Shown: positions 15,019 through 22,984 of the stretch, piece by piece
Position numbering within the stretch: the first letter of the stretch is position 1
How the letters are laid out: every line of letters starts with the position of its first letter
IMG/VR virus record: IMGVR_UViG_3300030382_002306
Coordinates: 2,199-25,182 of that record
DNA length: 22,984 nt
Direction: 5' to 3' (one strand)
Origin: a virus
The notes under the pieces: model-generated
Told to the model about the DNA's origin: nothing
The model's input: only the letters and a program-made list of their open reading frames with translations
The model's database searches: none
Program-made: the position numbers and the translations under genes

Positions 15019-15701
15019 CAGAAGCCTCTTGTGTAGTCGTAGAATCCACCGGAGCTGTCATCCAGACCGAAGTTATTGGGTGAGGTATCAAGCCCGGTAG
15101 GCGCCTTATAGCCAGCATCTGCAGCGGGCTTGAACCAGTCATTCTGCATGCCGTAGCGGGTGCCCGCCCCGGCTACCGTGCCGATCAGCTGCAGGTTGGC
15201 TGAGCGACGATTGAATTTCTGTGTCGCCTCGCTGATGGCATCCGAGGCCGATTCTTGCGCGAGACCCGAGAGTCCTGCCTGTGCGCGGCCAGATTGCCCT
15301 TGGCCAATAGCGACCACGTTCTGCAGGCCGAGAATCTTCTGGTTGTCCTGCTCAAACTGAGCCCGGCCCAGCGTCTCGCCGCCACTATCCGCCACATCCA
15401 GCGACAGCCCGGTCATTTCGCCCTGGAAGCGCCCGCTACTGGGATCAATGCCAGCCTTCGCCATGCCCTTGGCATATCCGTCCTGAGCATCCCCAAGCGC
15501 CTGGGTTTGCGCCTGCATGGTGCGCCCACGGATATAGGACATGTTCTGCTCGGAATCCATCTGCTCCACGCTCTGCATGTATTCGTTTTCCAGGGGCGCC
15601 AATTGTTCCTGTGCAAAGTTCCACTTTTCCGCCGCCACCGCCGCCAGCTCGCGCTGCTCCGGGGTGTCTTTTACCTTGTTGTCTCCGCCGCCGCCGCTCA
15701 T
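15018..15701 (-). CDS. Internal virion protein candidate, 227 aa
   Basis: The protein opens MSGGGGDNKVKDTPEQREL, a short Gly patch followed by a charged helix often seen at the start of podovirus internal virion proteins. It continues with long Gln/Ala-rich helices (RGRTMQAQTQALGDAQDGYA, GLQNVVAIGQGQSGRAQAGL) and ends in a flexible tail (SSGGFYDYTRGF). AGGAGG stands five bases before the ATG, which also overlaps the upstream stop (ATGA). It has no membrane helix apart from a weak LQLIGTVAGAG stretch. Likely ejected with DNA or part of the inner core. Confidence 0.6.
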   Translation of the reverse strand: MSGGGGDNKVKDTPEQRELAAVAAEKWNFAQEQLAPLENEYMQSVEQMDSEQNMSYIRGRTMQAQTQALGDAQDGYAKGMAKAGIDPSSGRFQGEMTGLSLDVADSGGETLGRAQFEQDNQKILGLQNVVAIGQGQSGRAQAGLSGLAQESASDAISEATQKFNRRSANLQLIGTVAGAGTRYGMQNDWFKPAADAGYKAPTGLDTSPNNFGLDDSSGGFYDYTRGF

Positions 15702-16102
15702 GTCAGCCTCCTGGTGTATCTGTTTCCGGTGCGTTGCCAGTGTTTTAAGGCCCGGCGGTATCCGGGTCTGGTTGATTCGATTTCTACCGCTTCGGCGCCT
15801 ATGTCTCTGGCCATGACTTCAACCAATGGTATGTACCGGGCAAGTAGGCCACCGCCCACGCCGTAGCCAATCCAGAGGAGCACGACCGGGTGCTGTCGAT
15901 AGATGGGTAGAAGGATAAAAAAGCCCTCCGGCACCAGAAACAGGAATGCTTCGCTGGCCGTGAGTCGTTGGTAAATCAGGTCGAAGTCGTCGGTGCCCGC
16001 CTTTTCCTGCACCACATTCAGGCCGGGCAATATGCGCGGCCACACGTCCGGCACCGCTTCGGCGGGGATCATTGCCACCTTGCTTTTCAGGTCAGCGGGC
16101 AT
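15698..16102 (-). CDS. GNAT-fold-like phage protein, 134 aa
   Basis: The order of segments (PRILPGLNVVQEKAGTDDFD, TASEAFLFLVPEGFFIL, VVLLWIGYGVGGGLLARYIP, MARDIGAEAVEIESTRPGYR) fits the small GNAT-like proteins found among podovirus structural genes: a beta-sheet core, the GxGGG turn in the place of the acetyl-CoA-binding loop, and a final Arg-Pro-Gly-Tyr-Arg segment. Whether it acetylates anything is unknown; many such phage relatives may be structural. AGGAG lies six bases before the ATG. A 74-base gap (16103-16176) separates it from the gene upstream; no clear promoter is seen there. Confidence 0.55.
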   Translation of the reverse strand: MPADLKSKVAMIPAEAVPDVWPRILPGLNVVQEKAGTDDFDLIYQRLTASEAFLFLVPEGFFILLPIYRQHPVVLLWIGYGVGGGLLARYIPLVEVMARDIGAEAVEIESTRPGYRRALKHWQRTGNRYTRRLT

Positions 16103-16176
16103 GGCTGGCTCCTGCTGGTCAATTTCACCAACAGTTTACCAGCTTGTAGTCGATTTGGCTTTTAGCTGTGCGCTTT

Positions 16177-16563
16177 TCAGTCAATCCAGAATGAAAGGCG
16201 CGAGAGTTGGGATGGGGTTGGCCTTGGGTCCTGGTGCCGGAACTGCTCGGCCTTCACATGCAACAGGGCGCCCCGTGCCCCACGTTGAACCTTGACCTCG
16301 GCGTAGACCTGTTGCAGCTCGGCCTTGGTCAATGGGATAAAGCTGTTGTCCGCCCGCTTCCAGGTCAGCTTGCCGGCCTGAACCGTAGGCAGGCTGTCAA
16401 AGACCTCAATGGAGCCGGCCATCCGGGCATCGCTGCGCTCGTCGCAATCGAAGTTGCCAAAGGCGGTATCCACCGGCGCGGTTTCGTGCGTGTCGCGCCA
16501 GTGCTTGATCTGCGCCCACGTTGCCGGACGGTTATCCGGGTTAAGTTGGAATGACCGCTTCAA
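16177..16563 (-). CDS. DUF4376-like tail-fibre-associated protein, 128 aa
   Basis: The segments FGNFDCDERSDARMAGSIEV and LTWKRADNSFIPLTKAELQQ resemble DUF4376 proteins, small products found beside tail fibre genes and often annotated as fibre assembly factors. The start is TTG 16563, chosen because AGGAGGT (16569-16575) sits five bases upstream and no ATG is suitably placed. This makes a 23-base overlap with the preceding gene. GC is normal for the operon, unlike the AT-rich gene before it. Confidence 0.6.
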   Translation of the reverse strand: MKRSFQLNPDNRPATWAQIKHWRDTHETAPVDTAFGNFDCDERSDARMAGSIEVFDSLPTVQAGKLTWKRADNSFIPLTKAELQQVYAEVKVQRGARGALLHVKAEQFRHQDPRPTPSQLSRLSFWID

Positions 16564-16954
16564 TGGTCACCTCCTGGCTGAGATAGGGCACGGCGTCGAA
16601 GGTCAGAGTGTAGGTGCCGGGAAGATCGGTAGACAACTGAACCTCTCCGTCATTGACTACATCCTCCTGGCCGTCGGGCCAGATAACCGTGGTGCCAACT
16701 GGCACGTTGCTGATGGTTAAAACATCCAGCCCATCAGCAATGATTTGTAGTTTATCTTTCTGAAAAGCAAATGATTGTTTTGCAAGAACTTGGCCATTAG
16801 CTACATACAGGTCATCACCAAGATCGTCGCTGTAAGTCAATAGTGCTGCTGTTGTCGAGAAATCTGCAGGATCGACAGATCGTAATTCGCCGCTGCCTTT
16901 CACGATCACATAGCCTGTCGATGGCTCATATACTACATAATTGTAGAGAGTCAT
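16541..16954 (-). CDS. Small beta-rich protein beside the tail fibre, 137 aa
   Basis: I do not recognise a named family. The N-terminal part (MTLYNYVVYEPSTGYVIVKG, then DDLYVANGQVLAKQSFAF) looks like repeated beta hairpins. The C-terminal part (ISNVPVGTTVIWPDGQEDVV, YTLTFDAVPYLSQEVTIEAV) resembles an Ig-like or carboxypeptidase-regulatory-like beta sandwich, as found on phage surfaces. AGGAG is seven bases before the ATG, which overlaps the fibre stop (ATGA). The gene's 5' half is AT-rich together with the fibre's 3' end, so the two probably travel as one cassette. A fibre chaperone or fibre accessory protein is the likeliest role. Confidence 0.6.
   Translation of the reverse strand: MTLYNYVVYEPSTGYVIVKGSGELRSVDPADFSTTAALLTYSDDLGDDLYVANGQVLAKQSFAFQKDKLQIIADGLDVLTISNVPVGTTVIWPDGQEDVVNDGEVQLSTDLPGTYTLTFDAVPYLSQEVTIEAVIPT
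16569..16575 (-). promoter_or_regulatory. Strong ribosome binding site before a TTG start
   Basis: On the minus strand AGGAGGT is followed by five bases and TTG (16563-16561). It lies inside the preceding gene and decides the otherwise ambiguous start of the DUF4376-like gene. Confidence 0.6.
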
Positions 16955-19899
16955 CTTTTTACTCCTAATACGGTTGCAAAAACCTTTCTGCAGGCGGAAC
17001 TGCCGGCATCTCCCTTATATTGCACTTTTATGCTAACCCCTGTATTTGGAAATGACAGTTTGGTAGACGCACCGACAGTACGGTATCTTGTGCCTTGTCT
17101 GGACCCACTTCCGCGAACAACACCGGCGACTACAAGTCGTAAAAAACCGTCGCCATCCGACTCACCAGCAGTTCCGCCTTGCAATTCTCCGCCCCAAGTC
17201 ACTAATGCAGCAATATTGCCAGTAGTTCCGGTATAATAAGTAAAAGATATTACATCTACCCAATTAGTGATACCGCTACGACTGCCGTCAGTTTGCGCCT
17301 GCAGCAGTGTTATCGCATTACCCTTGATCTGGAGCGTATCAACGTAGGCATCGCCGGTGAAAATCTTGTTGCCATCGATCAGGGTGGTGCCGGGCCTAAC
17401 CCAATCCTCCGTAGTCGAGCCGATGCTGGCCGTGTACGGGTCTTCACCGCCCCCGCCCGCGCCGTACAGCTCCCACTCGTACCCATGGTTTCCGGTATTA
17501 ACCGAGTTTCCGTTTATCCACACCCGGACATAACGAGCAAACTTGCCGACAGGAACAATGGTTGGAAACTCGTATCCGGACAGGTAGCCACCTGTCGGAG
17601 AGCGCGACCAAACGAACGCGGTCGCTGGGCCACCATTGGCGGGACCTGATCCCAGAACGTACTCCCAAGTAACGCCGTCCCGGGAGACCGAAACCGCCGT
17701 TCGGTACCTGCGCCCATCCAGAGCGTAAAAGAACATTCGGCTTTCGCTGACAAACGTTTCAAAGCCAATGTCTGCCTGCAGGTATTGCGGGCCAGATCCT
17801 GAGTCGAGCTCCCAATAGTCTCCGGAAATTGATCGAACGCCGTCTGTCAGATAGTTCAGATTGGAGACTGGAGAAGATGCAGAAACGCCAGCGCCGTTTC
17901 GCAGGAAATTGCCTGGGCGAAAGTTGCTGTACTGAGGGACCCCGCCAATCTGGACCTGATCGGAAATGTAGCCCGTTTCCATTTCCACGTGGCCGCGAAC
18001 GGTCACATCGCTGAACTCGGCAGATCCACTCTTGGTGACCCGCCAGCCTCTCTCGCCAGCCAGGTAGTTTGTGGATCGAATGACATCGGCGATGTTCAGT
18101 TCCCAGATATCGGCTATGTCGATCTTGGCACCATTAATGGTGGCATCTTTAATCTTGGCGCCCGTAATGACCGCATTCTTGATCATTGCGTTGGTAATCG
18201 TGGCGTCGGGAATGTACGCCGGCACGTTGATCGCAAACCGCCGCTGGCCTTCCACGGTGGCATAACCAAACACAAACTGCGTATTCCGAAGCGCGGCCAT
18301 GCTGGCGTAATTGGTATCGGGGTTGAACGCGGTAATGGACTGTCCCGGGTCGATGAAATACACCGAATCCGAAGCCACCACAAAACTGGTCACGCCGTTA
18401 TTGTTGGCCAGCCCAATGCCGGCGACGCGGCCATTTACGTCCAGCTTGACGGTGTACTGCGCACTCAGCACCGCCACATCGTTCGCAATGCCCTGCACGG
18501 CAGACACTTCCGCCTTGGTCTGGATGGCGGCAGAGTTGTCGCCAACGCTCACCTGCAGTTGACTGACATCCTGCGCAACCGAAGACAGCGAGCCCTCGGC
18601 GGACGTTACCCGGGTGGTCAGGCTGTTGATGGCGCTGGCGTTGGCAGATGCGGTAGAGGCCAGGTTGTTCAGGTCGCTCTGCAGTTGCGTGACGGCCTGG
18701 CCCTGACTGGTAATCGTTCCCTCGGCACTGCCAACGCGAGAATCCAGAAGGCTCAGGGCCTGACTGTTGGCGGTAATGCCGTTTTCTGCGGTGCTCAGGT
18801 CGTTCTGTAGCTGAGTGATGTCCGAGCTATTGGCGGAAATGCCCTGCTCGGTCTGAGTGACCCGGCTATCCAGGGTATTGATCGCGGTGGAGTTGGCGGT
18901 CGTACCGTTCTCGGTATTGGTCAGGCGCGTCTTAATGCCGGTAATCTCGGTGCCGTAGCTGGTAATCGAGCCCTCGGCAGAAGTCACGCGCACATCAAGA
19001 TCGTCAATGGCCACGGCGTTACCGGCGATGATGTCACCGAACGTGGCGTACTGCCCCACCTGCGTCCAGTTGGCGCCCTCGGTTGGCGTTGGGGCTGGGG
19101 CGGTCATGGCCACCAGCGCGCGCCAGGTAAAGCCGTTGTACGACACCAGATCATCTACAGCGTAATCGGTGCCCGTGTCGTAGGCCGGCACATTCAACAG
19201 GTCAGACAGAGCTGCCTCGGTGGACTGAATGCGCCCGGCATGATCGGCCAGCGTGGTGTTGATGCTCGGAATCTGGTTGATCGGCGTCAGGACATCGTTG
19301 GCCAGTTCGGACTTGCTGATCAGGCCGTTGATCTTATCAATGATGTACTCGGGCGACAGAATGGTAGTCACCGGAGTGCCGGCGGTATCGTTTACCGGCC
19401 CCTCAACATCGCTCGTTGAGGTAAACGAAATCCAGTAGTAATAGGTTTTCTGGCTGGCGTCGGCGCGCACGTTGTCGATGTAGAACATGCCCGGCTCTTG
19501 GCCGATGCGCTCAGCGTTAGCGAAGTTGTCCGACTCTGCCCGGTAGATATTGGTCAGGGCGTGGTTGCTGTAGAGACGTTGTGGCGTTTCCCAGGTCAGG
19601 AACACCTCACCGTCAAAGGCAGCCACTGCCTCAAAGCCCACCGGTTTTGGGGGCGTGGACAGATCGGGTGCGCCGGTACCGGGTTGCAAAGCGCCAGGGT
19701 TTGACGGCGGCAAGCCGTTACGCAAGCGGCCAATGCCGCTGTCCAGAAGATCCCGCAGCGTCAACTTCCGGTCAAGCGGATTACCGCGGACGCCCTCGCC
19801 CGTTTCAATGATCTCAGCAATGGCCGACACCAGCGGGCGCAGTTCGGCCGATACCTTGGGCGAAACCGGCGGCAGAGTGCGGCGGCGCTTTGTCGTCAT
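16951..19899 (-). CDS. Tail fibre / receptor-binding protein, 982 aa
   Basis: This protein should bind the host surface. Domains by residue: basic N-terminus (TTKRRRTLPP) for attachment to the tail; about 85-180 FN3-like (FDGEVFLTWETPQRLYSN); 239-283 a CBM5/12-like module (YAVDDLVSYNGFTWRALVAM then W); 304-450 seven 21-residue coiled-coil repeats; about 480-620 resembling the DUF1983 region of lambda J-type tip proteins, with SVYFIDPG and then ladder-like repeats (ATITNAMIKNAVITGAKI); 658-812 an F5/8 type C (discoidin)-like domain (YLTDG, FARYVRVWINGNS, GYEWELYGAG); about 815-982 a beta-rich tip. It probably forms a trimer. The 3' end is AT-rich relative to the rest. Confidence 0.85.
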   Translation of the reverse strand: MTTKRRRTLPPVSPKVSAELRPLVSAIAEIIETGEGVRGNPLDRKLTLRDLLDSGIGRLRNGLPPSNPGALQPGTGAPDLSTPPKPVGFEAVAAFDGEVFLTWETPQRLYSNHALTNIYRAESDNFANAERIGQEPGMFYIDNVRADASQKTYYYWISFTSTSDVEGPVNDTAGTPVTTILSPEYIIDKINGLISKSELANDVLTPINQIPSINTTLADHAGRIQSTEAALSDLLNVPAYDTGTDYAVDDLVSYNGFTWRALVAMTAPAPTPTEGANWTQVGQYATFGDIIAGNAVAIDDLDVRVTSAEGSITSYGTEITGIKTRLTNTENGTTANSTAINTLDSRVTQTEQGISANSSDITQLQNDLSTAENGITANSQALSLLDSRVGSAEGTITSQGQAVTQLQSDLNNLASTASANASAINSLTTRVTSAEGSLSSVAQDVSQLQVSVGDNSAAIQTKAEVSAVQGIANDVAVLSAQYTVKLDVNGRVAGIGLANNNGVTSFVVASDSVYFIDPGQSITAFNPDTNYASMAALRNTQFVFGYATVEGQRRFAINVPAYIPDATITNAMIKNAVITGAKIKDATINGAKIDIADIWELNIADVIRSTNYLAGERGWRVTKSGSAEFSDVTVRGHVEMETGYISDQVQIGGVPQYSNFRPGNFLRNGAGVSASSPVSNLNYLTDGVRSISGDYWELDSGSGPQYLQADIGFETFVSESRMFFYALDGRRYRTAVSVSRDGVTWEYVLGSGPANGGPATAFVWSRSPTGGYLSGYEFPTIVPVGKFARYVRVWINGNSVNTGNHGYEWELYGAGGGGEDPYTASIGSTTEDWVRPGTTLIDGNKIFTGDAYVDTLQIKGNAITLLQAQTDGSRSGITNWVDVISFTYYTGTTGNIAALVTWGGELQGGTAGESDGDGFLRLVVAGVVRGSGSRQGTRYRTVGASTKLSFPNTGVSIKVQYKGDAGSSACRKVFATVLGVKR
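18550..18990 (-). repeat. Seven tandem 63-bp units (21-residue coiled-coil repeat)
   Basis: Residues 304-450 of the fibre divide without gaps into seven units of 21 residues. Examples: RVTSAEGSITSYG..., RLTNTENGTTANS..., RVTQTEQGISANS..., DLSTAENGITANS..., RVGSAEGTITSQG.... Each unit is three heptads. Divergence between units is high, so the array is old or under selection for length. Confidence 0.8.
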
Positions 19900-21515
19900 T
19901 ACACAAGCTCCACAGGGCTGGTGGCCAGTTGCACAGAACGGATTTCAGCGGTGGCCTGCAATTCGATTTCCCACTCTCGATGCAGCGAGAAACCGGCAGG
20001 CATCCGGAACATGGCAGCGGACGGAATGGCGAAATCCAGCACGGTCTGGCTGTCCGCGTACACCAGCAGGCGCACCGGGTAGCTGTCGGCAATGACCTGT
20101 CCGCACGTAAAGGCAGCAGAGCCCGGCGGCAACTCATGCACGCGAGAGCGCCAGGTGTAGGTCAACGGTGTGCCTTTGTCCCATTGCGCGATATTTGCGC
20201 CCTGAATCAGATACAGGATGTCCTCGGCGATGTCGTAATAGCCGCCATCGGCCTGCACATCGAAGAACTCAATGCCCACGCCCGGCGTGAATCGGAACGA
20301 ACCCCCGCTGTAAAAGCCAAGGTACGCCCCGTCATACCGGTAGCCGTGGATGGTTTCGGGGTTCAGGGCCTGCCACTGATCGCGGGTGAGTGTATTGGCG
20401 GTAATCACCTGAGCCTCGGCGCCACCAATGGCTACCAGGCCGTCATAGCCGGCATAGATGGCGTACCCGCCCATATCCACCATGGAACGCTTGGCAATGC
20501 ACGGCTGGTTAACGTCCAGCTCCATCTGCGCCATCGCCTCCGGGGATGAGCCGGTCACCAGCCAGGGCTGGCCGGTCGTGGTCACCACAAGCCCGCCGCT
20601 CACGGCCGCAATGGCAACAATCGGATCCGCAAACGCCAGCTGGTAACTGACCGGCCATGCATGCGGCAAGTACGGCTCACTGAAGGCGAGTGTGTTGCCA
20701 AAGAAACCGGCGAGGATGCCGCCAGGCAACGCCGTGAGGCCGGTCATGTTCGGGTCCGGGCCATCCCAGAGCGTGCTGGCCAGCGTCAGGCCCAGCGCTT
20801 CAGACAGGACGTTATCGGTGTATGTCGCCGTGGCAGCGGTCAACTCGGCCACCAACTGGTACAGGCCGCCGCTTTCCACGCGATACAGACGTTTCTTGGT
20901 GATGTTGTAATCGCCCGCCGGTACCGAGGGCAGCGTAATATCCAGGTGACCATTCGCGGGTGCGCCACTGACAGCATCCCAGCGCAGCGCGGTACCGGAC
21001 GGATCCGAAGGCGGACCTTCCTCACCGTACTCGGTCACCAAGGTGACCACGTAACTGACTTCCACTGCGGTATCAGGTACCTCGGTTCGGCCAGACGGCA
21101 CGGCGATGACCGGTGAGGATTGCGGTGCCGGCACGCCAAGTTCGTACCAGTCGGACGGATACGGACCTGCCCCACCGGTGGCAATGGCAATCGTGCTCAT
21201 CTTCGGGGAGCCCTGCCCGGTCCAGTACACCCGGGCATAGGCATCGTTGGCGACCGGTGAGCGCACAACGTCAATATCGTACTGACTGCCCCAAGAGAAC
21301 CAGAAGCCGGCACCGGCGTTACCCTGGTCGTATCGCCACAGATTCGCGGGATTGATGGTTGCGGGGAGTTGATCGGCAATCAGGGTGTCGCGCTGGGGGC
21401 GAAGGGTGCCGCGCCGCAAATCCAGATTGCGGGCAATCTGCGCGTTGTTTTCCGGCAATAGCCGGGCATCGAGGATCGGCAGTTCACCTCGGAATGCTGC
21501 GTGCTGGAGCTTCAT
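19899..21515 (-). CDS. Tail hub/nozzle-like structural protein, 538 aa
   Basis: The protein is almost wholly beta-rich with repeated blade-like segments (GGILAGFFGNTLAFSEPYLP; GGYAIYAGYDGLVAIGGAEA; GYRYDGAYLGFYSGGSFRFT), suggesting a beta-propeller like podovirus tail nozzle or hub proteins. An FN3-like insert is visible at about residues 145-235 (VSYVVTLVTEYGEEGPPSDP). The N-terminus (KLQHAAFRGELPILDARLLP) is typical of this late-gene class. It lies between the adaptor genes and the fibre gene, where a nozzle would be expected, and its stop overlaps the fibre ATG by one base. The family name is inferred, not recognised with certainty. Confidence 0.65.
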   Translation of the reverse strand: MKLQHAAFRGELPILDARLLPENNAQIARNLDLRRGTLRPQRDTLIADQLPATINPANLWRYDQGNAGAGFWFSWGSQYDIDVVRSPVANDAYARVYWTGQGSPKMSTIAIATGGAGPYPSDWYELGVPAPQSSPVIAVPSGRTEVPDTAVEVSYVVTLVTEYGEEGPPSDPSGTALRWDAVSGAPANGHLDITLPSVPAGDYNITKKRLYRVESGGLYQLVAELTAATATYTDNVLSEALGLTLASTLWDGPDPNMTGLTALPGGILAGFFGNTLAFSEPYLPHAWPVSYQLAFADPIVAIAAVSGGLVVTTTGQPWLVTGSSPEAMAQMELDVNQPCIAKRSMVDMGGYAIYAGYDGLVAIGGAEAQVITANTLTRDQWQALNPETIHGYRYDGAYLGFYSGGSFRFTPGVGIEFFDVQADGGYYDIAEDILYLIQGANIAQWDKGTPLTYTWRSRVHELPPGSAAFTCGQVIADSYPVRLLVYADSQTVLDFAIPSAAMFRMPAGFSLHREWEIELQATAEIRSVQLATSPVELV

Positions 21516-21527
21516 GCGCGGATCTCG

Positions 21528-22085
21528 TCAGAGAAAGGGGCGGGGTCGAACACGGGCGCCACCACGGGCATGACCGTGACTGGCTGCCTGCTTGGCGTCG
21601 TGAATGCCGGACAGATATTGCGTGTGGTAGTAGGCCGCCATGCCCGGATCTTTCCAGGGCTGCGGCATCATCAGCAGGCGCCAGCGGGCGCCGTCACCGA
21701 TAGGGTCTGCCCAGTTGTTCAGCAGGGCTTCGGCCAGCGGGTCGGTGGTTGTCGGGCGACAGGCCAGCTCCCCGGTCAGGTTATCCCGGTCCGGCTTGCG
21801 CAGCATTTCAATGCGGCCAGGGTCGGGTTGCACGTAATCCACGCCAAGACGCAGCACGCGATCCCCAGCTTTCAGGGAGCGAATGCGCAACGGCTCCGCA
21901 TCCTCCGGCACGATCAGTTGCGGGTATTTGCTCCGGGCAGCCACTACCACATAGCCGCGGTGAATCCAGGCATCTGCCTCCTGGCAGAATTCCCGGGCCA
22001 TGCGCTTGATCTGGTCGCGCGCGGTCGCCCGGGGCGCTTCCGGAATGTCCAGCAGCACCTGGTCAATCAGCTCATCCTGCGTCAT
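21528..22085 (-). CDS. Head-tail connector-like protein, 185 aa
   Basis: The helical N-terminus (MTQDELIDQVLLDIPEAPRA, IKRMAREFCQEADAWIHRGY), a beta middle part and the C-terminal AYYHTQYLSGIHDAKQAA helix fit small connector proteins that follow the adaptor gene in podovirus operons. The C-terminal tail is Arg-rich (GGARVRPRPF). GGGAGG precedes the ATG, which overlaps the upstream TGA (ATGA, 22082-22085). Twelve bases separate its stop from the hub gene. Role inferred from order and general pattern. Confidence 0.6.
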   Translation of the reverse strand: MTQDELIDQVLLDIPEAPRATARDQIKRMAREFCQEADAWIHRGYVVVAARSKYPQLIVPEDAEPLRIRSLKAGDRVLRLGVDYVQPDPGRIEMLRKPDRDNLTGELACRPTTTDPLAEALLNNWADPIGDGARWRLLMMPQPWKDPGMAAYYHTQYLSGIHDAKQAASHGHARGGARVRPRPFL

Positions 22086-22774
22086 GCATTACCTCCCGGG
22101 GGGTTAGCTGAGGCGTCCGGACTGTTGGGCGAGGCCATCTGATCGGATTGCGCCTTGCCGGTGATCTGGGACAGATACTGATTGAGGTGCAGTTGCGCCC
22201 GGTTCAGGTTGGTGCCCGTCTGCGCATCCTTGCTGAACGCTCGGTACAGCATGTAATCCACGGCGGCCGGCACATAGGCCGCATCCAGCCGGAACGGCTC
22301 CTGGCCGAACGTGCTGTAATCCTGCGTGATATCGTGCGGCTCGGGCACCTTGGCGTACAGAATCTCAACCGCTGCGCCCACCGCCGCCGGCGGATACACG
22401 TAGAATTGGCGCGGGTCCAACTCATCGAACACGAAGCGTTCAATCTCTGTGGTCGCTTCATCGCTGTGCCAGGTGCGCCGCACGGTATCCAGTTCCCGTC
22501 GCGTGGCCACGAACACGGGCGGCATCTTGCCAACGGTGTTGCGGATCACATCCAGCAAGCGCTCGCCGCCATCTGGAATGGTCTGTTTCGTGCCGGCAAC
22601 CAGTTGCAGTTCCTCGTTGACCACGGAAACTGAAGGCTTGAGGGCCACCGCTGCCGCGTAAAACTCGTTGAGCCAGTCGCCCAGCTCTGCATTGGTCCAG
22701 CGAATACCCTCTGCGCCAATCTCCTGCAGAATGCGTTTCGCCCGATCAATGGGCGTTGCAACGGTGACAGCCAT
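22082..22774 (-). CDS. Phage adaptor protein (DUF6682-like), 230 aa
   Basis: The sequence IDRAKRILQEIGAEGIRWTN...LGDWLNEFYAAAVALKPSVS followed by DGGERLLDVIRN and FYVYPP matches the DUF6682 adaptor family of podoviruses, which sits between portal and tail. The C-terminal helix (YMLYRAFSKDAQTGTNLNRA, HLNQYLSQITGKAQ) is also typical. It starts three bases after the previous stop. Family assignment is from remembered pattern. Confidence 0.75.
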   Translation of the reverse strand: MAVTVATPIDRAKRILQEIGAEGIRWTNAELGDWLNEFYAAAVALKPSVSVVNEELQLVAGTKQTIPDGGERLLDVIRNTVGKMPPVFVATRRELDTVRRTWHSDEATTEIERFVFDELDPRQFYVYPPAAVGAAVEILYAKVPEPHDITQDYSTFGQEPFRLDAAYVPAAVDYMLYRAFSKDAQTGTNLNRAQLHLNQYLSQITGKAQSDQMASPNSPDASANPPGGNA

Positions 22775-22777
22775 GGC

Positions 22778-22984
22778 TTACCCCACTTCTTCCATGTGGC
22801 TGTATTTCGCCATGTGCGGCGTCCAGGGGAGCAGGCGGCCGGTGCGTTTATTCCGCCCCATCTTGCCCTTGTAACCAGTGGTTTCGGGCTGTTTCACGGG
22901 CTGCGACTCAGGCGCTGGGGCTTGAGGTTCTTGCGGCTCGCTCGCGGGCTCTGGCTGGGTTTCAGTTTCAGTCTCGGCCTGCGG
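22778..22984 (-). CDS. C-terminal part of an unidentified late gene (partial)
   Basis: An open frame enters from the right edge and ends at TAA (22780-22778). The visible 68 residues start with a Pro/Glu/Gln-rich disordered stretch (TETETQPEPASEPQEPQAPA) and end in a basic conserved-looking motif, GYKGKMGRNKRTGRLLPWTP, then HMAKYSHMEEVG. Its position before the adaptor suggests a capsid-associated or other head gene, but it cannot be identified from this end. Confidence 0.6.
   Translation of the reverse strand, partial: PQAETETETQPEPASEPQEPQAPAPESQPVKQPETTGYKGKMGRNKRTGRLLPWTPHMAKYSHMEEVG

Noticed and set aside
16103-16176. Possible promoter in the 74-base gap of the late operon
   Set aside because: No convincing -35/-10 pair on the minus strand; only the ribosome binding site AGGAG for the next gene is clear.

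Overview
The window looks like the late and integration regions of a temperate, probably short-tailed (podovirus-like) phage of a Gram-negative host. GC is about 60% in most coding stretches, compatible with a gammaproteobacterium such as Marinobacter, Halomonas or Pseudomonas; this host guess rests on general resemblance only. No rRNA, tRNA, CRISPR array or insertion sequence was seen.

Left part (1-2865, + strand). The last codons of an unidentified gene overlap an excisionase gene (64-252), which overlaps a tyrosine integrase (GTG start at 225). The 3' end of int and the 200 bases after it carry paired octamers TTGCCCCA at one-helical-turn spacing plus a triple 10-bp repeat. This is best read as an attP-like region with integrase arm sites. 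It is followed by three small overlapping or abutting genes of unknown function (1720-2475) and a three-helix membrane protein (2557-2865) with a possible promoter of its own, resembling a lysogenic-conversion segment. Phage late genes continue right across this region. If attP does lie here, the sequence is the unintegrated, circular or virion form of the genome rather than a prophage.

Right part (22984 down to 2862, - strand). This is one tightly packed late operon in which 8 of 12 gene junctions overlap. In transcription order: the C-terminus of an unidentified gene, two head-tail adaptor/connector-like proteins, a large beta-rich tail hub/nozzle-like protein, a 982-aa tail fibre with FN3, sugar-binding-like, coiled-coil and discoidin-like segments, a small beta protein, a DUF4376-like protein, a GNAT-like protein, four ejection (internal virion) protein candidates, and a 3380-aa giant protein filling 44% of the window.

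The giant gene is the highlight. It is a 'polyvalent protein': a presumed virion-ejected polypeptide with an Ala/Gly-rich ejection-type N-terminus, a ParB-like domain, three separate ADP-ribosyltransferase-like (ART) domains, a HExxGH metallopeptidase-like domain and an LPD38-like C-terminal part. Six F-S-[R/K] tripeptides sit at the seams between the modules from the first ART to the C-terminal part, with serine encoded by five different codons. That suggests a selected protein-level spacer or cleavage site. The ART cassettes are markedly AT-richer than the rest of the gene, as expected of exchangeable effector cassettes. The simplest model is that the small ejection proteins and the giant's N-terminus help deliver the protein into the cell at infection, where its modules counter host defences or reprogram the host.
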